This document shows, piece by piece, positions 34,393-41,134 of a DNA stretch of 41,134 bases. This DNA is from Nitrospirota bacterium (GTDB lineage Bacteria > Nitrospirota > Thermodesulfovibrionia > UBA6902). Both the position numbers and the translations under genes were made by a program. The number at the start of each line of letters is the position of its first letter. The first letter of the stretch is position 1. The notes below the pieces were generated by a model. It was not told the DNA's origin. It saw only the letters and a program-made list of their open reading frames with translations, and ran no database searches. The stretch spans positions 1 through 41,134 of the forward strand of contig JACRHD010000060.1 of assembly GCA_016234115.1 (NCBI GenBank), in the 5' to 3' direction.

Positions 34393-35541
34393 TTCTTTAT
34401 TAACCCTCGGGAAATAAAGACGGAAGGCGCTGCCCCTGGATTCATTAGCAAAGGCCTTTATAAACCCTCCGTGGCACTGCATGATCTTGTGGGCGATAGT
34501 AAGACCCAGACCCGTCCCTTTGTCCTTGGTGCTGAAGAAGGGGTCGAATATCTTCTCTATGTTTTCAGAGTTGATGCCCTCCCCTTCGTCAATGACGGAG
34601 ACAGAAAGGAATTCGTCTTTTGCTTCCATTAAGACTTCCAGCTTTCCGCCGCCGGGCATGGCCTGGATGGCGTTCATGAATACATTCATAAACACCTGTT
34701 TCAGCAACTCCGGATCGCCGCTTATTTCCTCGCCGGTCAACGATTTCGATACACCCACTTCCCTGATCTGCGCAAGAGGAGACAGGATATTAATCGATTC
34801 GTCGATAACATTATCGAGCTTCACGTCCCGCAAAGCGGGTTTCTGGTTTTTGGCAAACAGCAGCATATTCGTAAGAATATTGTTGAGACTCTGAATGCCC
34901 GTGGAGATGCCTTTTGCCATTTCAAAATGGGAGGTCCCTTCAAGGTCCTTTGCGAGCATGGTGGAAAACAGCTCAATGCTGCACAGGGGGCTCCTTATTT
35001 CGTGCACTATCTTTGCGGCCATCTCACCCATGGCGATGAGCCTTAAGTTTCTCTCCTGACGCCTCTCGGATTCTCTTAATGCCGTAATGTCCTTGATCAG
35101 GATAACGTGCCCGCGGACGGCGCCGAGGGAATCACATACTGTGGACTGTGACCGGATTACGTCATATCTCTTTCCTTTTACGGACAAATTCATGCCCCCC
35201 GTCCCCTGTTCGAAGGAGGCCGGCAGTTCCTCAACCGAAAGTCCCACGGCCTTCCCGGCGCCAAGGCAAAACAGCTCCTCCGCGGCCCTGTTGGTCATTG
35301 TAATCCGCTCATCCTGATCAAGCACAATCACCGCCTCTCCTATGCTCTGCAGGACGGCCTGGAGAAAATCTTTTGATTCACTGAGCCTTGAAACCGCGTC
35401 TTTGAGCTGCGCATTCTTCTCTTCGAGCTCGTGCGTAAGGTGCTGCACCCTGTCGCTCAGTTTCGCGTAGTACGCTTCAAGGCTCCTCGACGCCTGCGTA
35501 AAGCTGTGAAAGGCCTCGTTCAGCCTGACCTGTTTGTCCAC
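34369..35541 (-). CDS. Cytoplasmic PAS histidine kinase, FlrB/FleS-like
   Basis: 390 residues, no membrane helix. N-terminal coiled coil (about 20-60), PAS domain (about 62-165, VLQSIGEAVIVLDQDERITMTNRAAEELF), HisKA with KIVHEIRSPLCSIELF and HATPase with MNAIQAM, IDEGEGI and KGTGLGLTIAHKIMQCHGG. Soluble kinases of this layout beside FlrC-type regulators time the middle flagellar genes. GTG start directly after the TPR gene stop. The C-terminal residues come from a repeat. Confidence 0.9.
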   Translation of the reverse strand: MDKQVRLNEAFHSFTQASRSLEAYYAKLSDRVQHLTHELEEKNAQLKDAVSRLSESKDFLQAVLQSIGEAVIVLDQDERITMTNRAAEELFCLGAGKAVGLSVEELPASFEQGTGGMNLSVKGKRYDVIRSQSTVCDSLGAVRGHVILIKDITALRESERRQERNLRLIAMGEMAAKIVHEIRSPLCSIELFSTMLAKDLEGTSHFEMAKGISTGIQSLNNILTNMLLFAKNQKPALRDVKLDNVIDESINILSPLAQIREVGVSKSLTGEEISGDPELLKQVFMNVFMNAIQAMPGGGKLEVLMEAKDEFLSVSVIDEGEGINSENIEKIFDPFFSTKDKGTGLGLTIAHKIMQCHGGFIKAFANESRGSAFRLYFPRVNKEVQAVQTA

Positions 35542-38067
35542 TTACTTATACACCTCTTCTATCTTGCTTACCAGCCTGATCTCCTGGAGTTTCGTCTTTG
35601 CCAGGCGGCTGACAAGGGAATCACTCTTCTGCAATTTTTCCAGCATTTCGCCTGTCTCCGGCATATCCACGATCATGCCGATCCTGTAAATGGCCCACTC
35701 GTTCTCCGGGTCTTTTTCATGCGCGTCCCTGTAATACGCAAGGGCCTTCTCTTCATTATGCTCATAAATAATATCGGCCAGGCCGATATAGTCATCCGCG
35801 TCTCCGCCGGCCCTGTTTATCATTTTTTCATAGAAGGCCGTGGCCTGCCGAATGTCCGCCCCCGACTCTTTCAGACCGGTAATGATCCTCCTGAGAAGCG
35901 CGAAATCCCTGCTGTCGAAATCTCTTGCCGACATCAGACGTTTCAGAGCCGCTTCATTATTTTTATTGATATTGTTTATTCTCGCCTCGATCCTCGGCGT
36001 GACGTCGTATGTCTCTTTTATCTTTGAATCCCTGCCCGCTTCTCTCGCGACGCCTATGTATTTTTCCGCGGTCGCGGCGTTCTCTAATCCCGAGTAATAG
36101 TCCGCGAGCTCTATGGCCGCGGCGATCTTCGTCCTACCCGTCGCGTTGTCGGCAAGCCACGCGCACAATTGTAAAAACGGCTTCCCCTCGGGTTTCAGCT
36201 TTGCGGCAATCTTTATCAGGAATTCGCCCCTTGATTCATCAAGCATCCAATGCCCGACCTCCCTCCATAAATCCGTAAATCTGACTTCGCCTTCAGCGCC
36301 GGTTTCCCTCCTTTCGGACGCCTCCATCAGGATTTCCTCGAGTTCGTCGAAGGCCTCCTGCGGGGGACGGTAACCGTAGACAAGCTCCTTGAGCATGGCC
36401 ACGGATTCCTTTATCCTTCCTTCCTGGCGGTAAAGTTTGGCAAGGACGAGGAGCGCCTCATCATACATGGAAGAATCTGGATAGCTCTTTCTTATCTGTT
36501 CGAGGGTCGAAACGGATTCCTTCAGTTTTCCCGCTTTTAAATACGCGAGGGAAAGATTGAACAGCGCCTTCACCTTCACCTTCATGTTCCTTGAAAATGC
36601 CACGGACTCGAAATAATCAATGGCCTCGTTGATACCCTGCTCATCCATTGCGATAAGTCCGAGGCTTATCCTTGCGCTGTCCCTGAACGGCCCGCTTTCG
36701 ACGGCTATTAGAAGCTTCTTCGCTTCCGCCGTTTTCCCGGACGTTCGCAGATTTTCCGCAAAGAGAAAATATGTTTCCGGAGATTTATCAAGATAGGAGT
36801 TGCCGGTAAGCATCGCGTTCGCATACGCCTTACGGGCCTCATCCACCCTTTCAAGTTTCTGCAGGGCGTTGGCCATGTTAAAAAGGGCCTCCGGGTCTTT
36901 CCCGGCATTTTCATAATGCTCTACCGCTTCATCAAAAGAACCCGTTTCAGACAAACTGTTGGCCAGGCCGAGGTGCGCCCTGGTAATGAATTTTGAATTC
37001 GGGAAATCTTTTATAAAGACGGAATAGTTTAATTTGGCTTCGTGGAAGAAGCCCATGTTCATGTATATCCCGGCCCTGCGAAACAGCGCGACCTCCTTCA
37101 ATCGCGCATTCGTTGAATGTACATACGCCAGCCTGAATTGCTCGATAGCGGCCAGATATTGTTTTGAGACGGCCAGCGCCTCTCCGTATATAAAGTGATA
37201 AGCGCCTAAAGACGCGGCGTCCGCGGGCTTGCGCGCGGAAAATTCCGTTATACTCCTGAAGGCGTTATTGTCTTTTTTCAGGGTGTCCCATGCCTTTATA
37301 TACTTGTCGGGGAGAAAATCGCTATCGTCGCCGGTTACGCTCGCGGGGACTGCTTCACTTTTGATGTCTGCCGCGGACGCGGGTACATCCTTCTCAGGCG
37401 CTGTCGAGGCCTCAGCCGCAGTCACGAAAAATGATGACCTGGACGGCCTGTCTGCAACCTGTTTATATGCCGCGGGAAAAACCTTATACTGCGTGTCCTT
37501 CCGCAGCCGCCCTGAATTCTGAAGGGGCAACGCTGCGCGACTGACCTTGGCAATGGCAGGCTCCGCAGTTGCAACTGCATTGTCCCTGACCGGGGGTTTC
37601 TGTTCCCTGATGACCGGGGTCGCCTTTGCGGTCAACTTTGACGGGGTATCATGCGCCGCTGCAGCCCGCTCGGCCGGCGCGGTCTCTCCTGTATCGCCTT
37701 TCCCCGCCCTGTAAACATCAATCACGAGCCTGCTCGGGTCATCCATTGAAAAGACCTTCAATTCTCCTGCCGCCTTCACTGTAAATACGAGCGTGTTGCT
37801 GTTTCTCCGGACCGGGATTTTTAATTTTTCCCCCTCAACGGTAAAGTCCGCCCCTGAAAACCTGACGACTATATCTTTTCCATCCCGCTTCACGCTGCCT
37901 GACGCTATCAGACCATCAGGTCCTTCCAGAACGAGCCGGAAAAAATCGTCATGACTGCCCGCCCTGATCTTCAATTGGGATGGTCCGATGTCCTGAGCAG
38001 ACGCCAATAAAACTGTCTGTGAAAAAACTATCAGAAGAAATGAAACAAAGGCGCGCACAAAATTCAT
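35542..38067 (-). CDS. Exported AMIN-like plus TPR protein heading the flagellar regulatory operon
   Basis: 841 residues from ATG 38067, where a clear signal peptide begins (MNFVRAFVSFLLIVFSQTV, cleavage near ASA). An AMIN-like beta domain (about 30-125: LKIRAGSHDDFFRLVLEG, then FSMDDPSRLVIDVYRAG) could bind peptidoglycan. A Pro/Ala/Ser linker follows, then at least ten TPR units to the C-terminus. The longer open frame upstream lacks signal-peptide logic. A sigma54 promoter ends 13 nt before the ATG. Co-transcribed with a FlrB/FlrC-like pair, it may report basal-body or envelope status to the kinase, or serve as a motor-associated scaffold; this is inference. Confidence 0.8.
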   Translation of the reverse strand: MNFVRAFVSFLLIVFSQTVLLASAQDIGPSQLKIRAGSHDDFFRLVLEGPDGLIASGSVKRDGKDIVVRFSGADFTVEGEKLKIPVRRNSNTLVFTVKAAGELKVFSMDDPSRLVIDVYRAGKGDTGETAPAERAAAAHDTPSKLTAKATPVIREQKPPVRDNAVATAEPAIAKVSRAALPLQNSGRLRKDTQYKVFPAAYKQVADRPSRSSFFVTAAEASTAPEKDVPASAADIKSEAVPASVTGDDSDFLPDKYIKAWDTLKKDNNAFRSITEFSARKPADAASLGAYHFIYGEALAVSKQYLAAIEQFRLAYVHSTNARLKEVALFRRAGIYMNMGFFHEAKLNYSVFIKDFPNSKFITRAHLGLANSLSETGSFDEAVEHYENAGKDPEALFNMANALQKLERVDEARKAYANAMLTGNSYLDKSPETYFLFAENLRTSGKTAEAKKLLIAVESGPFRDSARISLGLIAMDEQGINEAIDYFESVAFSRNMKVKVKALFNLSLAYLKAGKLKESVSTLEQIRKSYPDSSMYDEALLVLAKLYRQEGRIKESVAMLKELVYGYRPPQEAFDELEEILMEASERRETGAEGEVRFTDLWREVGHWMLDESRGEFLIKIAAKLKPEGKPFLQLCAWLADNATGRTKIAAAIELADYYSGLENAATAEKYIGVAREAGRDSKIKETYDVTPRIEARINNINKNNEAALKRLMSARDFDSRDFALLRRIITGLKESGADIRQATAFYEKMINRAGGDADDYIGLADIIYEHNEEKALAYYRDAHEKDPENEWAIYRIGMIVDMPETGEMLEKLQKSDSLVSRLAKTKLQEIRLVSKIEEVYK

Positions 38068-38079
38068 AATCATAAACTG

Positions 38080-38095
38080 AGCAATTAATATGCCA
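38080..38095 (-). promoter_or_regulatory. Sigma54 promoter of the TPR-kinase-regulator operon
   Basis: TGGCATATTAATTGCT, same -24 and -12 elements as the fliK promoter and the same 14-nt distance from the -12 C to the A of ATG. Confidence 0.75.
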
Positions 38096-38200
38096 AAGTT
38101 AACTGCCTGTTTTTTATAAGTCCTGGGGTGGAAAAAGGAGTCATTAAAATGACACTGAAGGAATTCCATCTATTGGGCCCTGCCCTCTTCCAGCACTATT

Positions 38201-38236
38201 CCCCCTTTGAAAAAGGGGGATGAAGGGGAATTTTGT
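38201..38236 (+). repeat. Dispersed repeat, copy 2, intergenic
   Basis: CCCCCTTTGAAAAAGGGGG followed by ATGAAGGGGAATTTT. Matches copy 1 inside the motE-like gene. The rest of 38237-38489 has further CCTCCC/GGAGGG and CGCCATCGGGCGG inverted words and no gene. Confidence 0.75.
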
Positions 38237-38489
38237 AATGAATCTCTCTGCCGTTGAGGGTATCTTAAATTCTCTCCTCCCTTGACGAGAGAGGATTAAG
38301 GCGGAGGGAAATAAAAACCTCTCAGAATTTTCCTTGACCGTAAGGCACAGGATGAATAAAATAGGGGGGGCAGGCCTACACATTTTACTAAAAGCTATGA
38401 GCAACCGTATGAAAAATAATATCCAGCCTTCTTCTTGACCGCCATCGGGCGGTGCCGGGGTGTGCCGACCGGATCAGGACAAAGCGGGT

Positions 38490-39257
38490 ATGCTGAAATC
38501 CGAAGCGGTTTCTGCAGAGAAGTTTAAGGGAATAAGAGACGCAATAAGAAATAAATATGCCGGGGTTTCTGTTTCGGCTGCCGGGAAGTTTCAATACCCG
38601 ACCGGCAAAGAGGGAGCAACTGCACTCGGATATGATCCTGCTGTTATTAAAAGCGCTGCCCCGGGTCTTCTTGAGTCCTTTTGCGGTATCGGCAATCCTT
38701 TTTCCTTAGGCAGGATTCAGAATGGAGACGTTGTATTGGATCTCGGCTGCGGGGCGGGGTTTGATCTGTTCGTTGCAAGCAGATTAGTCGGCGAGACAGG
38801 CCGGGTCTGTGGAGTAGATTTAACGGAAGATATGGCAGCGCGGGCAAAAAAGAACCTTGCCGGCGCAAACATCTCAAACGTCGAGGTGCGGAAAGTGGAT
38901 TCAGAAATCATACCCTGCGAAGACAATACCTTTGATATCGTCATATCAAACGGCGTCATCAACCTTTCTCCCGGCAAGAATACGTGTTTCAGAGAGATAT
39001 ATCGTGTGCTTAAACCGGGAGGAAGACTTCAGTTTGCAGATGTTGTGCTGGAAAATGCGCTGCCGGCCCATTTGTCGGGAAGTATAGAAGCATGGTCCCA
39101 GTGAATCGGCGGAACGGTCCCTGTAGGGGACCAAATTACACTGCTTGAGGAAGCGGGCTTCGTTGAGATTGAATATATCGGAACGACCGGTTTTCATACA
39201 TCAAGATTTACTGTTGGGGCATTGTTCAGGGCCATAAAACCAAAGTACGATAAATAA
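38490..39257 (+). CDS. ArsM/UbiE-like SAM methyltransferase, selenoprotein (Sec205)
   Basis: Reading through TGA at 39102-39104 gives 255 residues. SAM site VVLDLGCGAGFDLF (about 82-95), GVDLTEDMAARAKKN, acidic SNGVINLSPGKN and FREIYRVLKPGGRLQFADVV. It has the FCGIGNPFSLG motif (C65) upstream, as in arsenite-methyltransferase-like proteins. The TGA lies in EAWSQ-U-IGGTVP; arsenite methyltransferases have a C-[IV]-x-G-A type motif here, and that cysteine binds the metalloid. The frame continues with LLEEAGFVEIEYIG to TAA. A 6-bp SECIS-like hairpin follows. A likely substrate is arsenite, or another thiophilic element such as Se or Te. Followed by SRPBCC, DsbB and DsbA genes. Confidence 0.88.
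39116..39132 (+). promoter_or_regulatory. Candidate SECIS hairpin, methyltransferase
   Basis: GGTCCC-TGTAG-GGGACC: perfect 6-bp stem, 5-nt loop with GU, 14 nt after the first base of TGA. Confidence 0.78.
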
Positions 39258-39280
39258 AATTGTCGCTCCATTGCGGAATT

Positions 39281-39745
39281 GTGAAACTCACAGATCAAAT
39301 CCACGTCAACCGCCCTCCCTCAGCCGTCTGGGCTTTCCTTGTGGACCCGGCGAACATGCCGCGCTGGAACCCCAAGGTGAAGCGCGTATCCCCTTCGTCC
39401 TTTTCATCCCCCGGGCCTGGTTACAGATATGCCATAACATATCAGATGCGCGAGCGCGCGAGGGCCTCGGAGTTCTTAGCTGAATTCGTCCGGTTCGAGC
39501 CCTCTTCAAAACTGGTCATTCGTCTCACCGGCGGCCCCGATTCCCATAACAGGGTCATCGAGGAAATATACGACCTGTCCGAACGTGACGGAGGGACCCT
39601 TCTGACGCAGTCAATAATCATCGTCAATTCAGGTATCAATATATTCTTCAGGTTTCTGATATGGCTGATTCAGAAATGGGGTAAACCCACGGGCAAACGC
39701 TATCTGGAAACCTTGCGGGATATCATTGAGGGGGACATCAAGTGA
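39281..39745 (+). CDS. SRPBCC-family (START-like) protein
   Basis: 154 residues from GTG 39281 (161 from TTG 39260). The START/SRPBCC opening (VNRPPSAVWAFLVDPANMPRWNPKV) and final amphipathic helix (KPTGKRYLETLRDIIEG) are clear. These proteins bind hydrophobic ligands in a deep cavity; the ligand is unknown. It lies 23 nt after the methyltransferase and may hold a methylated or lipophilic product. Confidence 0.8.
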   Translation: MKLTDQIHVNRPPSAVWAFLVDPANMPRWNPKVKRVSPSSFSSPGPGYRYAITYQMRERARASEFLAEFVRFEPSSKLVIRLTGGPDSHNRVIEEIYDLSERDGGTLLTQSIIIVNSGINIFFRFLIWLIQKWGKPTGKRYLETLRDIIEGDIK

Positions 39746-39796
39746 TATGCATAGCTGCAGTTTACAAGAGAGCCTCATTTATGGAGAATAAAAAAG

Positions 39797-40270
39797 ATGC
39801 ACCATTCAGATCAAGCGCCCGGCACAGGCTGGAATCTCCTTTTTATATGCTGGCTGATAGCAGTTACCTCTGCACTGGGGAGCCTGTTTTTCAGCGAGGT
39901 AATGAAATTCGCTCCATGTGTTTTGTGCTGGTATCAGAGGATCTGTTTGTTCCCCCTGGTGTTGATATTGACGGTGGGACTCTTTCCCTTTGATAAAAGC
40001 GTTGTTAAATTCGCCCTTCCATTAGCCATAGCAGGATGGTTCGTCGCATTCTACCATAATCTTCTTTATACCGGGATTATTCCTGAAAGCTTGCAGCCCT
40101 GCAGCAAAGGTGTTTCATGCACGGAGGACTATATCAACCTGTTTGGCATTTTCTCAATTCCTATGTTATCGTTAATGTCATTTTCAGCCATAGCAATATT
40201 ACTATTTATGTTAAAGAGGAGATTTCGAAATGAAGAAGCAGAAAGCAATGAAGAAACAGAAAACGATTGA
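39797..40270 (+). CDS. DsbB/BdbC-family disulfide-forming membrane protein
   Basis: 157 residues, four membrane helices. First redox pair C41-V-L-C44 in CVLCWYQR, the DsbB signature; second pair C102 and C108 in the periplasmic loop (PCSKGVSC). It passes electrons from DsbA to quinone. GGAG site 11 nt ahead of the ATG. Its 3' end overlaps the next gene by 41 nt. Confidence 0.93.
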   Translation: MHHSDQAPGTGWNLLFICWLIAVTSALGSLFFSEVMKFAPCVLCWYQRICLFPLVLILTVGLFPFDKSVVKFALPLAIAGWFVAFYHNLLYTGIIPESLQPCSKGVSCTEDYINLFGIFSIPMLSLMSFSAIAILLFMLKRRFRNEEAESNEETEND

Positions 40271-40934
40271 AAAACAGAAACCGGCGAAAAAACAAAATAT
40301 AGTTTTAATTTCGTCGGTCCTCCTGGTAATCGTGTTTGCGCTCGGCGCTTATTTCTATAAAACCCAGCAGTCGGCGAAGCTGAGCTTTATGGCCAGGGAA
40401 AACGCTTCGACGTTTGTCAGAGAATATTCAATGACGCACGGCGGTGCCGACGCGAAAGTTTACATCGTGGAATTTTTCGACCCCGCTTGTGAAACGTGCA
40501 GAGATTTTTATCCTCTCGTTAAAGATATGATTGCCGCCAATCCCGGCAAAGTGAAGCTTGTTGTCAGATACGCCCCTTTTCATGAAGGCTCGGATCATGT
40601 TGTCAAGATGCTTGAAGCCGCAAGAAAACAGGGAAAGTATTGGGAAGCTCTACAGGTCACGTTCAGTAATCAGCCTTACTGGGCAATCCATCATAAGGCC
40701 CAACCCGAATTACTATGGCAATTTCTTCCACAGGCGGGACTTAATATGGAACAGCTCAGAAGTGATATGAATGATCCTGAAATTGCTAAACGTATCGAGC
40801 AGGACCTTGCGGATGCCGCTGCCCTCAATGTCAGAATGACTCCTGAATTTTTTGTAAACGGCAGGCCCCTTCCGAGCTTCGGTTTCGCCCAATTAAAAGA
40901 TTTGGTTGAAAGTGAGATCAGGGATAATTATTAG
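40230..40934 (+). CDS. Membrane-anchored DsbA-like thiol oxidoreductase
   Basis: 234 residues. A very Lys/Gln-rich N-terminus with repeated KKQK words, one membrane helix (about 23-43), then a thioredoxin-fold domain with C87-E-T-C90 in FFDPACETCRDFYP, an inserted helical region and the cis-Pro loop MTPEFFVNG. It is the periplasmic partner of the DsbB-like protein encoded just upstream. Start has a GAGGAG site inside dsbB. The pair would oxidise cysteines of exported proteins. Confidence 0.92.
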   Translation: MKKQKAMKKQKTIEKQKPAKKQNIVLISSVLLVIVFALGAYFYKTQQSAKLSFMARENASTFVREYSMTHGGADAKVYIVEFFDPACETCRDFYPLVKDMIAANPGKVKLVVRYAPFHEGSDHVVKMLEAARKQGKYWEALQVTFSNQPYWAIHHKAQPELLWQFLPQAGLNMEQLRSDMNDPEIAKRIEQDLADAAALNVRMTPEFFVNGRPLPSFGFAQLKDLVESEIRDNY

Positions 40935-40969
40935 GTTTAGATTATCTTCGTACATGTGATACCATGTAG

Positions 40970-40996
40970 CGCCCTCATTTAGTGAGGGCGTTTTTT
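40970..40996 (+). terminator. Terminator after the dsbB-dsbA genes
   Basis: CGCCCTCA-TTTAG-TGAGGGCG stem followed by six T. A second hairpin (GTCGGGG / CCCCGAC) follows, and an outer GTAGCG / CGCTAC pairing encloses both. Confidence 0.9.
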
Positions 40997-41063
40997 CGTC
41001 GGGGATTGACCCCGACGCTACGACTACCGCGAAACCCGGACAGGACCCCAATAAGAAAGACTC

Positions 41064-41092
41064 TTGACAAGCAGTTTCAAATGTGTTAAAAC
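41064..41092 (+). promoter_or_regulatory. Promoter of a gene beyond the right edge
   Basis: TTGACA (41064-41069), 17-nt spacer with TG extension, TAAAAC (41087-41092). A GGAAAGGAG ribosome-site-like stretch appears near 41115, but no start codon is reached before the window ends. Confidence 0.6.
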
Positions 41093-41134
41093 AGGTCTTA
41101 TTTAGTCCTCTTTAGGGAAAGGAGCCGGGTCTTT

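Overview
The window looks like a chromosomal stretch of a motile, Gram-negative, sulfur-metabolising anaerobe or microaerophile. Gene content and style (split flagellar clusters with sigma54 regulators, PEP-CTERM protein, Dsr/Tus proteins, type II sulfide:quinone oxidoreductase) suggest an uncultured Nitrospirota or Desulfobacterota-like lineage; this placement is inference. TGA is an ordinary stop for many genes here (arsR, fliK, fliG, fliH, fliJ, the cyclase, lgt), so the genetic code is standard.

The main result is that six genes are interrupted by a single in-frame TGA at, or near, a position where the family carries a functional cysteine. Each TGA is followed at the right distance by a hairpin that fits a bacterial SECIS element. 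I read all six as selenoproteins: a DsrE-family sulfurtransferase (Sec78), a YeeE/YedE transporter (Sec314), a TusA/SirA protein (Sec14), a GrdB-like selenoprotein B (Sec159), an ArsM/UbiE-like methyltransferase (Sec205) and, least expected, an exported PEP-CTERM FG-GAP protein (Sec118). Conventional gene calling splits or truncates all of them.

Layout. 1-55: tail of a gene. 365-1432 (-): PEP-CTERM selenoprotein with its own sigma54-like promoter and terminator. 1753-7570 (-): one sulfur operon in the order arsR, dsrE(U), dsrF, dsrH, yeeE(U), tusA(U), sqr, tauE, grdB-like(U). Its promoter is overlapped by an ATTC-N8-GAAT operator, and the ArsR protein has two cysteines 66 residues apart as in persulfide sensors of the SqrR/BigR type. 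7668-7946: orphan PKD-like fragment. 8118-11625 (+): fliK, flgD, flgE behind a sigma54 promoter. 11817-17955 (+): TPR outer-membrane barrel, FecR-domain protein, beta-helix lipoprotein and CHASE2-adenylate cyclase, a possible envelope-sensing cassette. 18220-20536 (+): lgt, SlyD-like isomerase, panB. 20542-22753 (-): chemotaxis receptor with a sigma28 promoter, Crp/Fnr regulator. 22912-25824 (+): thioredoxin-reductase-like flavoprotein, PAS histidine kinase. 26106-38067 (-): AMIN-like/TPR protein, FlrB/FlrC-like two-component pair, then flgB, flgC, fliE, fliF, fliG, fliH, fliI, fliJ, motE-like, ending in a strong terminator. 38490-40934 (+): methyltransferase(U), SRPBCC protein, DsbB and DsbA-like thiol oxidase pair, terminator, then a promoter for a gene beyond the window.

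The sulfur operon as a whole suggests sulfide sensing (ArsR), sulfide oxidation to persulfide at the membrane (SQR), import of a sulfur compound (YeeE), relay through TusA and DsrEFH, and export of the oxidised product (TauE), with selenocysteine at three of the relay positions. No selA, selB, selD or tRNA-Sec was found in the window; they must be elsewhere if the reading is right. Many intergenic gaps also carry imperfect palindromes made of short repeated words, and two such repeats have been absorbed into coding sequences (motE-like N-terminus, fliH C-terminus).
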